Assembly (NCBI GenBank): GCA_910589265.1
Contig: CAJUTQ010000084.1
Coordinates: 1 to 64,000, forward strand
Origin: an uncultured Lachnospiraceae bacterium
Lineage (GTDB): Bacteria > Bacillota > Clostridia > Lachnospirales > Lachnospiraceae
DNA length: 64,000 nt
Direction: 5' to 3'
Part shown: positions 35,721 through 45,539 of the stretch, in pieces
Numbering within the stretch: the stretch's first letter is position 1
Layout of the letters: each line of letters opens with the position of its first letter
Position numbers and translations under genes: made by a program
The notes under the pieces: model-generated
Database searches by the model: none
What the model saw: only the letters and a program-made list of their open reading frames with translations
Told to the model about the DNA's origin: nothing

Positions 35721-37861
35721 TACACCTTCTCCTCTTCTAAATCAAAATCAATGGTACGAGTATTTCTGTCCGTCCCACAAACCCGGATTTTCACTGTCTC
35801 TCCCAGACAGTATTTTTTTCCTGTTGCCTCCCCTACCATTTCATAAGTCTCTTCCTCATATCGGAAATAATCTCCTGGAATTTTTGATACATGGATCATT
35901 CCTTCGATTGTATTTGGCAGTTCCACATAAATTCCCCATGAGGTAATACTTGCTATAACACCTTCAAAGCACTGTCCAATTCTCTCCTCCATGTATTCTA
36001 CTTTTTTTAGCTTTACGGTTTCTCTCTCAGCCTCTTCCGCCCTTCTTTCTGTATCGCTGCTTTGTTTTGCTACCTTTGGAAGTAATTGTTCATAGTGGCT
36101 TATTTTTCCCTCGCTAAGCCTTCCTCTTAAATAGTCTTTAATAATTCTATGAATCTGCAAGTCTGGATATCTTCTTATAGGAGAAGTAAAATGGCAGTAG
36201 TAAGGGCAGGCTAGTCCAAAATGTCCTGTATTTTCCACTGTGTAGCGGGCCTGTTTCATGGAGCGTAAGGTCAATCGGCTAATAAGAGCCTCCTCTTTTG
36301 TTCCCTCTATCTTTTCTAAAAGTTTTTGGTATTCTTTTGGATGAATCTCATCCTTGGATATTTTCATACGATATCCAAAGTTCCATATAAAAGTATGAAG
36401 CTTTTTCATTTTTTCTTCGTCTGGGGATTCATGAGTCCTGTATAAAAAGGGGAGTTCCAGCCAGTGAAAGTGTTCCGCTATCGTTTCGTTTGCCGCCAGC
36501 ATAAAGTCTTCAATAATTTTGGTAGCTACGTTTCTATCATATGGTTTTATATCATAGGGACGCCCCTTTTCATCTAATAGAAGCTTTGTCTCTGGAAAGT
36601 CAAAATCTATAGAGCCCCTTTTTTTCCTTTTCTTACGCAAAATTGCGGCCAATTCTTCCATTTCCTGGAACATAGGCACAAAGGATTGATATTTTTTCCT
36701 CTCTTCCATATCTTGATCTTGTAAAATCTTTTTAACGCTCGTATACGTCATCCTTTCATCTACGCAGATTACAGTCTCAGCAATGCTGTGATCTTCTACC
36801 TCCCCCTTCTCGTTGATCTTCATCATACAGCTTAAAGCCAGGCGATCGACGTTTGGATTGAGAGAGCAAATTCCATTGGACAGCCGGTGGGGAAGCATGG
36901 GGATAACCCGATCTGCCAAATAAACACTTGTCCCCCTTACAAAGGCTTCTCTATCTAAAGCGCTTTTCTCCTGGACATAATTTGACACATCTGCAATATG
37001 GACTCCCAAGTAGTAATAGCCCCCTTCTTTTTTTAAACTTACTGCATCGTCTAGATCCTTTGCGTCTTCTCCGTCAATAGTTACCATGGGCACCCTTCGC
37101 AAATCCTGTCGGCCTGCCATGTCTCCCTCCCCAATGTCTAGGGAAATTCGTTCTGCCTGGTTCATTGCCTTTACAGAAAATTCCATAGGAAGTTCATAGC
37201 CCTTTATAATGGACAAAATGTCTACACCAGGATCATTTATATGTCCTAATATTTCTGTAATTTTTCCTTCTGGCTTTTTTCCTTTTTCCTCATTTCCATA
37301 GTCCGTAATCTGTACAACAACTTTATGTCCTGTCACTGCCCCCTTAGAACGCTCTGATGGAATAAAAATATCCTTGGAAAACCGTTGGTTATCTGGGACA
37401 ACAAAGCCAAAGCCTGTCCCTCCCCTTTCATAAGTTCCAACAATCTGGCAGATTCCCCTTTTTAAAACTTTCACAATGGTTGCTTCCTGGCGTTTTCCTC
37501 CCTTTCCAGAAATGAGGCGCACTTCCACGAAATCTTTGTGCATGGCATCTTTTACTTCTTCCTTGGGAATATATAAGTCTTCCTTTTCCCCTTCTATCTC
37601 TACAAAACCAAAGCCTCCTGGGTGATAAATAAACTGTCCCCTTCGTCCTCCTTGGTCTGCTTTCTTGTATTTTCCTCGCTTATTTTTTGTTATTTTTCCT
37701 TCCAAAAGAAGGGCGTCCAAAACTTCTCTTAGCTCTTTACGTTCCCTTTTTTTCGATTGGAGCACAATGGCCAGCTCCTTTTCCTTCATGGGAATATATT
37801 TCTTACTTTCCATGAGTTTACATATGATTTTTTTTCTTTCTTCAAATTTTTCTTTATCCAT
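35720..37861 (-). CDS. rnr: ribonuclease R
   Basis: A 713-residue 3'-5' exoribonuclease. The N-terminal winged helix is followed by cold-shock domains ('RGQFIYHPGGFGFVEIEGEKEDLYIP' and 'GTGFGFVVPDNQ'). The RNB domain holds 'TIDGEDAKDLDDAVS' with the metal-binding Asp residues. It ends with an S1 domain ('GVIASITSWGIYVELPNTIEGMIHV', split by family boundaries). It is in the standard secG-rnr-smpB block, separated from secG by a hairpin terminator, so expression may be partly independent. Confidence 0.96.
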   Translation of the reverse strand: MDKEKFEERKKIICKLMESKKYIPMKEKELAIVLQSKKRERKELREVLDALLLEGKITKNKRGKYKKADQGGRRGQFIYHPGGFGFVEIEGEKEDLYIPKEEVKDAMHKDFVEVRLISGKGGKRQEATIVKVLKRGICQIVGTYERGGTGFGFVVPDNQRFSKDIFIPSERSKGAVTGHKVVVQITDYGNEEKGKKPEGKITEILGHINDPGVDILSIIKGYELPMEFSVKAMNQAERISLDIGEGDMAGRQDLRRVPMVTIDGEDAKDLDDAVSLKKEGGYYYLGVHIADVSNYVQEKSALDREAFVRGTSVYLADRVIPMLPHRLSNGICSLNPNVDRLALSCMMKINEKGEVEDHSIAETVICVDERMTYTSVKKILQDQDMEERKKYQSFVPMFQEMEELAAILRKKRKKRGSIDFDFPETKLLLDEKGRPYDIKPYDRNVATKIIEDFMLAANETIAEHFHWLELPFLYRTHESPDEEKMKKLHTFIWNFGYRMKISKDEIHPKEYQKLLEKIEGTKEEALISRLTLRSMKQARYTVENTGHFGLACPYYCHFTSPIRRYPDLQIHRIIKDYLRGRLSEGKISHYEQLLPKVAKQSSDTERRAEEAERETVKLKKVEYMEERIGQCFEGVIASITSWGIYVELPNTIEGMIHVSKIPGDYFRYEEETYEMVGEATGKKYCLGETVKIRVCGTDRNTRTIDFDLEEEKV

Positions 37862-37887
37862 CTTTGTATCATGCCTTTCTATGATAG

Positions 37888-37918
37888 AAAAAAACACTCT
37901 CAGAACAAGAGTGTTTTA
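37888..37918 (-). terminator. terminator between secG and rnr
   Basis: AAAACACTCT pairs perfectly with AGAGTGTTTT and is followed by T-rich sequence on the minus strand. Confidence 0.75.
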
Positions 37919-37956
37919 TCATTTTACATTCGGACGTCGTAAAAAATGTCCTCTGT

Positions 37957-38196
37957 TTAGAACCTGTTCATATTCAATATAGCTGCGATAATAATAAATG
38001 CAATAGCCAGTCCCCTGGTAATCTTCACAAAAGCTCCTTCCATGGAACGGCCTTTATTTTTACCCCAATAGGTGTCTGCAGCACCGCTAATGGATCCTAG
38101 TCCTGCTGACTTTCCTTCCTGCATTAGTACAATGGCAGATAAAGCAATACATATGATAATAAACACAATTGTAAGAATGATTCTCAATGCACTCAT
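37957..38196 (-). CDS. secG: preprotein translocase subunit SecG
   Basis: A 79-residue membrane protein with two helices (about residues 5-24 and 60-77) and the conserved 'VLMQEGKSAGLGSISGAADTYWGKNKG' loop. It assists the SecYE channel. It is the first gene before rnr and smpB. A good promoter lies 40-70 bases upstream. Confidence 0.94.
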   Translation of the reverse strand: MSALRIILTIVFIIICIALSAIVLMQEGKSAGLGSISGAADTYWGKNKGRSMEGAFVKITRGLAIAFIIIAAILNMNRF

Positions 38197-38236
38197 TGTC
38201 TATAGCTAAGCTCCTTCCTTGTCTTGGAATGTAATA

Positions 38237-38265
38237 AGTGTACCATAGGAACCTTTCTTTTGCAA
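38237..38265 (-). promoter_or_regulatory. promoter of secG
   Basis: TTGCAA and TACACT with a 17-base spacer on the minus strand, placed between eno and secG. Confidence 0.6.
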
Positions 38266-38286
38266 CTATATTGTTCTTTTCTATCT

Positions 38287-39591
38287 TTATAATTTGTTAA
38301 AGGGATTTTTATATTCTGCCACAGTTTTCAGTTCTTCTTCTATGCGCAAAAGCTGATTGTATTTTGAGGTACGATCCGATCTGCAAGGAGCTCCTGTCTT
38401 TATCTGTCCAGCATTGACAGCCACAGCAATATCTGCGATAATAGGGTCTTCTGTCTCCCCAGATCTGTGGGATATGACTGATTTGTATCCATTTTTGTGG
38501 GCCATTTCCACTGCCTCAAAAGCCTGGGATAAAGTTCCAATCTGGTTTACCTTTACTAAAATAGCATTGGCAGCTTTCAGCTTTATTCCTGCATCTAGCC
38601 TCTTTGTATTTGTCACAAAGAGATCATCCCCTACAAGTTGTATTTTACTTCCAAGACGTTTTGTCATGAGCTGCCATCCATCCCAGTCATCTTCAAAAAG
38701 CCCGTCCTCAATAGATACAATTGGAAATTCTTCCATAAGTTCCTCATAATAATTGACCATTTCTCCCGCATCTCTCGTTATTTCCTCCCCAGCCATCTTA
38801 CTCTCTCCTGGGAAATAATAAAGGCCTTTGTCCTCCTGATATAGCTCGCTGGCAGCAGCATCAATGGCAATTTTAATTTGGGTATCCGGCTCATAACCTG
38901 CTTTCTTTACAGCCTCCACAATGAGACGCAGTACATCCCTTGAATTGGCTAGGTTGGGGGCAAAACCTCCCTCATCCCCCACTGCAGTAGACAGTCCTTT
39001 GTCATTGCAGATTTTCTTTAAATAGTGATATATTTCTGAACAAATGCGCAGCCCATCTCCAAAGGATTCTGCTGCAAAAGGCATAATCATAAATTCCTGT
39101 AAGTCCACAGTATTATCTGCATGTTTTCCCCCATTTAAAATATTCATCATAGGAACAGGCATAATGCGGGGACTCACTCCTCCTAAATAACGGTATAAGG
39201 GGATATTCAGCGCCATGGCTGCTGCCTTGGCACAGGCCATGGACACTCCTAAAGTGGCATTAGCCCCTAAGTTCCCTTTATTTTCTGTCCCGTCCAGCTC
39301 TGTGAGCATTCTGTCAATCATTCCTTGATCCAATGCATTTTTTCCTAAAAGGGCATCTCTAATTTTTGTATTGACATTTTTTACTGCTTTTTGCACTCCC
39401 AGACCAAAATACCGTTTTTCCCCGTCTCGAAGCTCCACAGCCTCAAATTTTCCTGTGGAAGCCCCTGAGGGAACTGCTGCCCTTCCTGTAAATCGGTTTC
39501 CAATAGTCACCTCCGATTCCACAGTAGGATTTCCCCTGGAATCTAAAATTTCTCTTGCATGGATATCTGTAATCTCCAAAAAAATATGCAT
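38287..39591 (-). CDS. eno: enolase
   Basis: A 434-residue glycolytic enzyme (2-phosphoglycerate to phosphoenolpyruvate). Conserved segments include 'SRGNPTVESEVT', 'VGDEGGFAPN', 'SIEDGLFEDDWDGW' with the metal-binding Glu and Asp, 'LVGDDLFVTN' and 'SHRSGETED'. AGGAGG lies 8 bases upstream. gpmI, the preceding glycolytic step, is 135 bases upstream. Confidence 0.98.
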   Translation of the reverse strand: MHIFLEITDIHAREILDSRGNPTVESEVTIGNRFTGRAAVPSGASTGKFEAVELRDGEKRYFGLGVQKAVKNVNTKIRDALLGKNALDQGMIDRMLTELDGTENKGNLGANATLGVSMACAKAAAMALNIPLYRYLGGVSPRIMPVPMMNILNGGKHADNTVDLQEFMIMPFAAESFGDGLRICSEIYHYLKKICNDKGLSTAVGDEGGFAPNLANSRDVLRLIVEAVKKAGYEPDTQIKIAIDAAASELYQEDKGLYYFPGESKMAGEEITRDAGEMVNYYEELMEEFPIVSIEDGLFEDDWDGWQLMTKRLGSKIQLVGDDLFVTNTKRLDAGIKLKAANAILVKVNQIGTLSQAFEAVEMAHKNGYKSVISHRSGETEDPIIADIAVAVNAGQIKTGAPCRSDRTSKYNQLLRIEEELKTVAEYKNPFNKL

Positions 39592-39726
39592 TTTAGCAAC
39601 CTCCTGTTAAAATTAGCCTAGCTCTTCTACAGTAGTATTCCCAAAATGCATAAAATCATTTATTCTATTTTATAGCGCCAGAGGCAACATAACTTTTGAC
39701 TCTGCTATTTTTCCTATTTCAAAATT

Positions 39727-41268
39727 TTATTTTTTCATCAATAGGGACTTTCCTGTCATTTCCTTTGGCTGCTCTTTACCCATCGTATCAATTAAGGTAG
39801 GAACAATGTCAGCCAGACATCCGTCTTCCCTTAATGTATAGTCTGGATCGTAATTAATGAGAAGAAAGGGCACTTGATTTGTTGTGTGAGCTGTAAAAGG
39901 CTTCCCTGTCTCATCGTCTACCATTTGCTCTACATTTCCATGATCTGCGCAGATGAACATCACTCCATTGGTCTCCTTTACTGCTTCCACCGTTTTTCCA
40001 ATACATTCATCTACTGTTTCCACTGCTTTGACAGCCGCATCTTCCACACCAGTATGTCCTACCATATCTGGATTTGCAAAGTTAATAATAATCACATCGT
40101 ATTTTTTTCCCTTTACAGCATGAACCAGCTTATCACACACTTCATAGGCACTCATCTCAGGCTTTAAGTCATAGGTAGCTACTTTTGGAGAGTTGACTAA
40201 TATCCGGTCTTCGCCTTCGTTTGGTTCTTCCACTCCTCCGTTAAAGAAAAAGGTAACATGGGCGTATTTTTCTGTCTCTGCAATTCTAGCTTGGGTCATA
40301 TGGTTAGCGGCAAGCCATTCTCCAAATGTATTGGTCACAGAGAGCTTTTGGAAAGCTACTTCTTTATTAGGTATCGTTGGATCATAATCGGAAAAACATA
40401 CATAGACGAGATCCAGTCTTTTCTCCCTGTCAAACCCTTTAAAATCATTATCGCAAAAGGCTCTTGTAATTTCCCTTGCCCTATCTGGACGGAAATTAAA
40501 GAAAATAACGGAATCTTTATCCTTAATAAGTCCTACAGGGCTTCCCTCTTCTACTACTACTGTTGGAAATACAAATTCATCTGTCTTCTCTTTGTCATAA
40601 GAGGACTGAATTGCCAAAAGACCGGAATCTGCCTTTTCCCCTTCCCCTTTTGTCAAAGCGTCATAGGCCAGCTTCACCCTGTCATAATTATTATCCCTAT
40701 CCATGGCATAGTAACGCCCCATAACAGAAGCAATTTTGCCTACTCCTATTTTCTTCATCTCCTCTTCCAACTCTTTCCCATACTCTATTCCACTTGTCGG
40801 AGGCGTATCCCTTCCATCTAGAAAACAGTGTACATATACTTTCTCTAAACCATGCTGTTTTGCCAGCTTTAAAAGAGCGTATAAGTGGGTGTTGTGGCTA
40901 TGAACGCCTCCATCAGACAACAAGCCAAACATATGAAGGGCGCAGTCCTGTTTCTTACAGTTATCCACTGCTTTTAATAAAGCTTTATTTTCAAAAAATG
41001 TTCCATCTTCAATTTCTTTTGTTATTCTTGTGAGCTCCTGGTAGACAATTCTTCCTGCTCCCATGTTCAAATGTCCTACTTCTGAATTTCCCATCTGTCC
41101 GTCAGGAAGTCCTACTGCCATTCCGCTGGCATTCCCTCTCACAAAAGGGTATTCTGCCATTAATCTATCCATTACAGGAGTTTTCGCCTCTGCGATTGCG
41201 TTTCCCTCCACCTTGCTGTTTAATCCATAGCCATCCAAAATCATGAGCACAGTTGGTTTTTTATCCAT
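39727..41268 (-). CDS. gpmI: 2,3-bisphosphoglycerate-independent phosphoglycerate mutase
   Basis: A 513-residue manganese enzyme interconverting 3- and 2-phosphoglycerate. 'LMILDGYGLN' gives the first metal site. The phosphorylated Ser is in 'GNSEVGHLNMGAGR'. 'DGRDTPP', 'NFANPDMVGHTG' and 'ADHGN' follow. ATG 41268 has AAGGAG at 8 bases. Its product feeds enolase, encoded next. Confidence 0.97.
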   Translation of the reverse strand: MDKKPTVLMILDGYGLNSKVEGNAIAEAKTPVMDRLMAEYPFVRGNASGMAVGLPDGQMGNSEVGHLNMGAGRIVYQELTRITKEIEDGTFFENKALLKAVDNCKKQDCALHMFGLLSDGGVHSHNTHLYALLKLAKQHGLEKVYVHCFLDGRDTPPTSGIEYGKELEEEMKKIGVGKIASVMGRYYAMDRDNNYDRVKLAYDALTKGEGEKADSGLLAIQSSYDKEKTDEFVFPTVVVEEGSPVGLIKDKDSVIFFNFRPDRAREITRAFCDNDFKGFDREKRLDLVYVCFSDYDPTIPNKEVAFQKLSVTNTFGEWLAANHMTQARIAETEKYAHVTFFFNGGVEEPNEGEDRILVNSPKVATYDLKPEMSAYEVCDKLVHAVKGKKYDVIIINFANPDMVGHTGVEDAAVKAVETVDECIGKTVEAVKETNGVMFICADHGNVEQMVDDETGKPFTAHTTNQVPFLLINYDPDYTLREDGCLADIVPTLIDTMGKEQPKEMTGKSLLMKK

Positions 41269-41362
41269 ACTACATTCTCCTTCCCATTTTCCTAATTCCA
41301 TCTATCCGCCCTGAATTATACACGCTTTGCCCTCTTCTTGCAAGGGAAAACAAGCCCAGGCC

Positions 41363-42034
41363 TTATCCATCTTTTCTGCGTATCCAAAATCCCCCTTCCA
41401 TGTAGGGGAAAATTAACAGCGCCCTTCCTTTCCCTACTGTAATGACTGCCCTTTCTCCTATAAATTCATTGCTGACTCCTAAAGGATACTCATTGGTGAG
41501 AACTGCATTAGAGAGGGGATATTTTACTCCCTCTAAGGTTATTCCCTGTACCTTCTCATCCATGGCAAATAAAGAAAAGAAGCCTTTTGCCTCTCTTCGA
41601 AAAGAGAGGCTCTCTTCTTCCACTACGGTAAGTATGGTCTTTATCCCATATAAATATCCAAAGGCATCCTGGCTTTTTAAATAATTCAGGCATTGAATAT
41701 TGGCCATGCTATGATCCAACCTTCCTCCTAAGCCTCCGTAAATATGGAACTCTCTCTTTCCCAGCTCCAAGCCATAGGAGAGAGCTGAAAATACATCTGT
41801 TTCATCCTTTTCACAAGGCAGCCTTTTTACTGTCAGTCCTTCTTTTTCTATTTCTTTCTCACTCATTCCCATCTCCTTTAGAGAATCAAAATCTCCAATG
41901 GCAATGTGGGGCTTTATTCCTAATTCCTTTAAGTAGGCGTAACCCCCATCCACAGCAATGAGAAGCTCTCTTTCCTTATAGGAAAAAAAATCTTTTTGAA
42001 ACTCCCCTGCTCCCACAAGGTAACACTCTTCCAT
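41363..42034 (-). CDS. thiamine pyrophosphokinase
   Basis: A 223-residue enzyme that makes thiamine diphosphate from thiamine. It has 'IAVDGGYAYL', 'IGDFDSL' (metal and phosphate), 'KDETDVFSALSYGL' and 'GGLGGRLDHSMANI'. 'LSNAVLTNEYPLGVSNEF' is the thiamine-binding end. ATG 42034 lies 20 bases after the stop of a PotD-like binding protein, and its ribosome site is next to that stop, so the kinase is the last gene of the transporter operon. This links the transporter to thiamine, as discussed in the findings. Confidence 0.92.
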   Translation of the reverse strand: MEECYLVGAGEFQKDFFSYKERELLIAVDGGYAYLKELGIKPHIAIGDFDSLKEMGMSEKEIEKEGLTVKRLPCEKDETDVFSALSYGLELGKREFHIYGGLGGRLDHSMANIQCLNYLKSQDAFGYLYGIKTILTVVEEESLSFRREAKGFFSLFAMDEKVQGITLEGVKYPLSNAVLTNEYPLGVSNEFIGERAVITVGKGRALLIFPYMEGGFWIRRKDG

Positions 42035-42053
42035 TGTTCTTTGCAGCTCCTTT

Positions 42054-43091
42054 TTACTCACAAGCTTTTTTAAACTCTTCCCAAATTCGCCCATGGAGTT
42101 CCTCTGCCTGAGCAGATACATTTTGGATCATCTCTCCTTCTGTAATGGACTCAGGCAAAACAAGCATACTTTTGAATTCTTCTGAAATCAGGTTATCGGC
42201 AGCTTTGTTAGCGCTGTAATATTGGATAAATTCCACACATTTTGCGCTGACTTCCGGGCGGAGCAAATAATTTAAAAATGCATTGGCTCCTTTTGAGTTG
42301 GGAGCATTGGATGGTATAAATCCCGCAATAATGCCAAACCCTAATCCTTCTTCTGGATATACAGCTTTCAGCTCTGGATTCGCTGTCAGCGCCTGGTTGA
42401 CCTGGGAAGTGTACATGAACGCAGCGCTTACTTCTCCGCTTAAAATATAATCTTGGGTATTACTGTCGCTAATAAGACGGATGTTTGGTGCAAGCTCCAG
42501 CATTTTGTTCCCTGCCTTCTGAATCGTGTCCAGATTTTCTACGTTAAAAGATTCTCCCAATGTTTTTAGGGCAATTCCGTTCATTACCCTATGGCTGCCT
42601 ATAACTGCTACATTTTTCTTTAATTTCTCATTCCACAAATCTTCATAGCCTTTTATTTCAAAATCCACCTTTTTTGGATCATAGACAATAAGGGGAATTC
42701 CTACCCCGTAAGGCACAGTATATTCATCTGTCAAATCGTAAAATTGTCCTTGATAAAGGGGATTTATGTTGCCAAAATTCGATAAGCTTTCTTTGTCCAG
42801 CTTCTGTACAAGTCCCTCCTCAATAGCCAGCTCAATAATATAATCATCAGCCAGAACTACATCGTAGTCTCCTCCTTTTGTCTCTTCCAGCTTTGCCAGC
42901 ATGTCCTCGTCATAATTAAAGTTTGAATAATTTATTTTGATTCCTGTCTCTTGTTCAAACCCTTCTAACACTTCCTGTGGGAACATTCCATCCCAAGTGA
43001 ATAAATTTAGCTCCTCCTGTTTCTTACCACATCCAACGAAAGCAAGGGCAAATATCCCTATGACTCCCCCTAATATTCTTTTTCTATTCAT
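42054..43091 (-). CDS. PotD-like substrate-binding lipoprotein, substrate uncertain
   Basis: 345 residues, with a lipobox ending VGC. The overall fold and length match PotD ('FEQETGIKINYSNFN', 'YDVVLADDY', 'EYTVPYGVG'). However, the ligand positions differ by eye from E. coli PotD. The region with the acidic contact ('REVFQMAL' in E. coli) is 'HRVMNGIAL' here. The Trp-Met-Asp-Ser segment is 'FGIIAGFIP'. The acidic contacts that hold polyamines therefore seem absent. It is followed at 20 bases by thiamine pyrophosphokinase, so a thiamine-related ligand is possible. The transporter class is firm and the substrate is open. Confidence 0.8.
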   Translation of the reverse strand: MNRKRILGGVIGIFALAFVGCGKKQEELNLFTWDGMFPQEVLEGFEQETGIKINYSNFNYDEDMLAKLEETKGGDYDVVLADDYIIELAIEEGLVQKLDKESLSNFGNINPLYQGQFYDLTDEYTVPYGVGIPLIVYDPKKVDFEIKGYEDLWNEKLKKNVAVIGSHRVMNGIALKTLGESFNVENLDTIQKAGNKMLELAPNIRLISDSNTQDYILSGEVSAAFMYTSQVNQALTANPELKAVYPEEGLGFGIIAGFIPSNAPNSKGANAFLNYLLRPEVSAKCVEFIQYYSANKAADNLISEEFKSMLVLPESITEGEMIQNVSAQAEELHGRIWEEFKKACE

Positions 43092-43112
43092 TCTTTATAA
43101 CATTGCTCCTTT

Positions 43113-43910
43113 CTAAAAGTTTTTTTCTGTTGTACGACTGTTCCTCTTTCTTCCCAAGTAGTCAGAAAGAAAAATACATAAAATCGTTGCTAATAGTAAA
43201 ATCGTTGCCAGCGCATTTATTTCCGGGGTTACCCCTGTTTTTAATTTTGTATATATTTTTACTGGGAGTAAGTTTGTCCTTGGCCCTGTAACAAAAACAC
43301 TGATGACTACGTCGTCAAAAGACATAGCAAAGGCCAATAAAAGGCCTGATAAAATAGCAGGTATCAGATCTGGCAATATAATGTCAAAAAAGGTGCGGAT
43401 TCTGGAAGCCCCTAAGTCTCTGGCCGCCTCTTCTAAACTTTTATCCATTCCGATAAGTCTTGACTGAACCATAACAAATAAATAAGGTACACAAAAGGTT
43501 GTATGGGCAATGATTAAAGCACCCATTCCCAGTGGAATGCCTAAAAAGGAAAAAACGCCTAAGAAAACCATTCCTAAAATAATTTCTGGAATCATAATAG
43601 GTATCGTGGACAAATAAGAGATTACCTCATTCCACTTATAAGTTGTTTTGCTCATTCCAAAAGCCCCTAAAGTGCCTATGACTGCCGCCAGGCTTCCACT
43701 TGACAGGGCCAGAATGACGCTATGGAGCAAAGCCTCCCTTATTTCCCTATCCTCAAAGAGCTCTTTGTACCATTTCAGACTAAATCCTCCCCATACAGAT
43801 GATATTTTTGATTCGTTAAAGGAATAAAATACTGTACAAAAAATAGGCAGGTACATGAGAAATAAAAGGATGCCTAAATATATGTAAGACCCTTTTTTCT
43901 TCTTTTTCAA
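43113..43910 (-). CDS. PotC-like ABC permease
   Basis: 265 residues, six helices, EAA loop 'AARDLGASRIRTFFDIILPD' and the family segment 'AMSFDDVVISVF'. It starts at a TTG (43910), with GGAGGGG a few bases upstream and overlapping the end of the PotB-like gene. It is the second permease of the binding-protein operon. Confidence 0.88.
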   Translation of the reverse strand: MKKKKKGSYIYLGILLFLMYLPIFCTVFYSFNESKISSVWGGFSLKWYKELFEDREIREALLHSVILALSSGSLAAVIGTLGAFGMSKTTYKWNEVISYLSTIPIMIPEIILGMVFLGVFSFLGIPLGMGALIIAHTTFCVPYLFVMVQSRLIGMDKSLEEAARDLGASRIRTFFDIILPDLIPAILSGLLLAFAMSFDDVVISVFVTGPRTNLLPVKIYTKLKTGVTPEINALATILLLATILCIFLSDYLGRKRNSRTTEKNF

Positions 43911-44764
43911 AACATCCCCTCCAATTCTTTTGTATGAGTTATTTTACGATAAAATCCAATGAGCATGGAAGTCAATACCATTAATACAACGGATAAAGCA
44001 GCGGCAAAAGGGAGGTTTCTTCCTTTTGTAAGCTGTTCTTGAATAATGCTTCCTACTAGGAGAATTTTATTTCCTCCTAAAATATCTGCAATGAAAAATA
44101 ACCCCATAGAAGGTATGAAGGTGAGGATAACTCCTGATAAAAGCCCAGGCAAGGTAAGCTTAAAAGTAATGGTAAAAAAGGCTCTTACCCTACTTGCCCC
44201 CAAATCCCTGGACGCCTCCACTAAGTTCCAGTCCATCTTTTCCACACTGGAATAAACCGATAAAATCATAAAAGGCAAAAGAGCATATACCATTCCTACA
44301 ATGACTGCTGGATAAGTGTACAATAATTTTAAAGGCTCCTTTGTAATCCTAAGTCCCATAAGTATTTGATCCAAAACCCCGTTGCTTCGGAAAATAATAA
44401 TCCATCCATACATACGAATTAAGGAGCTTGTCCAAAAGGGAATCATAAGTAATAACAGGACTCTTTTTTTCCACACTTCACTTAATCTTGCCATAAAATA
44501 GCCAAAGGGATAACCAATAAGAGCAATCATCCCTGTAGACAAAAAGGCTACTTGAAAGGATTCCAGGAAAGTTTCCCTGTATAAAGGTTCTGCTATTTTT
44601 TTATAATGCTCAAAGGTTACTTCTGGAATAACCCCCCATGTGTCCGAACGGCCAAGAAAACTGATACAAATCATATATAAAAGGGGAAAAACAACAAAAG
44701 CAATAGTAAATATATACATGGGAAAAAGGGTCCAGACAACCGGATTGCTTTTTTTCTTTTTCAT
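43907..44764 (-). CDS. PotB-like ABC permease
   Basis: 285 residues, six helices. It carries the EAA loop 'ASRDLGASRVRAFFTITFKLTLPG', split as Ala-Ser-x-Asp-Leu-Gly then Pro-Gly, and 'FIPSMGLFFIADILGG'. ATG 44764 has GGGAG at 9 bases; an ATG three codons earlier is too close to that site. Confidence 0.88.
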   Translation of the reverse strand: MKKKKSNPVVWTLFPMYIFTIAFVVFPLLYMICISFLGRSDTWGVIPEVTFEHYKKIAEPLYRETFLESFQVAFLSTGMIALIGYPFGYFMARLSEVWKKRVLLLLMIPFWTSSLIRMYGWIIIFRSNGVLDQILMGLRITKEPLKLLYTYPAVIVGMVYALLPFMILSVYSSVEKMDWNLVEASRDLGASRVRAFFTITFKLTLPGLLSGVILTFIPSMGLFFIADILGGNKILLVGSIIQEQLTKGRNLPFAAALSVVLMVLTSMLIGFYRKITHTKELEGMF

Positions 44765-44784
44765 ATGCTTCATCTCCCTTTCTT

Positions 44785-45525
44785 TTAGAGAGTGTGAAAC
44801 CTCTCAGAACGGATAAATTCCGCTACATAAGGTGTTTTTGGCTCAGAGGCAATTTCCTTTGGCGTTCCTATTTGTTCAATATTTCCGCAATGCATTACGA
44901 CAATTCTATCAGACATAGACGCTGCTTCCTCTTGATCATGGGTAATATAGACAAACGTAATGCCAATTTCCCTCTGTAGGTTTTTTAATTCTATTTGCAT
45001 TTCCCGCCTTAGTTTTAAGTCTAAGGCTCCTAAAGGTTCATCCAGTAAAAGAATTTTAGGATTATTCACAATAGAACGGGCAATGGCCACTCTCTGCTTC
45101 TGTCCCCCGCTCAGCTGAGAAATCTTTCTTTTTTCAAAACCTTCCAGCTGTACTTGGCGCAAAGCCTCTTTTACCCTGTCTCTTATTTTTGTCTTGGGAA
45201 CTTTACGTATTTTCAATCCATATCCAATATTTCCCTCTACATCCATGTGGGGAAAAAGAGCATAATTTTGAAATACCATGTTTACATCCCTCTTATTCGG
45301 TTCTAAATGGGTAACCACTTGATTCTCCAGAAGAATATCCCCCTTATCTGGCTCTTCTAAGCCAGCTATCATACGCAAGGTAGTTGTCTTGCCACAGCCT
45401 GAAGCTCCTAGTAAAGTAATAAATTCTCCTTTTTTTACTTTTAAATTGATTCCCCGTATAACCTTTGTATGTTCAAAAGATTTATAAAGGTCTTTTAATT
45501 CTAATATGACCGTTTCTGACTCCAT
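44785..45525 (-). CDS. PotA-like ABC ATPase lacking the TOBE domain
   Basis: 246 residues. Walker A is 'GASGCGKTT', the signature 'LSGGQKQRVAIAR', Walker B 'ILLLDEPLGALD' and the H-loop 'THDQEEAASMSD'. It ends right after the nucleotide-binding domain, about 110 residues shorter than the PotA at 10696, so TOBE-type regulation is absent. ATG 45525 has GGGAG upstream. It follows the helix-turn-helix gene by 15 bases. Confidence 0.9.
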   Translation of the reverse strand: MESETVILELKDLYKSFEHTKVIRGINLKVKKGEFITLLGASGCGKTTTLRMIAGLEEPDKGDILLENQVVTHLEPNKRDVNMVFQNYALFPHMDVEGNIGYGLKIRKVPKTKIRDRVKEALRQVQLEGFEKRKISQLSGGQKQRVAIARSIVNNPKILLLDEPLGALDLKLRREMQIELKNLQREIGITFVYITHDQEEAASMSDRIVVMHCGNIEQIGTPKEIASEPKTPYVAEFIRSERFHTL

Positions 45526-45539
45526 TTTTCCATCTCCCT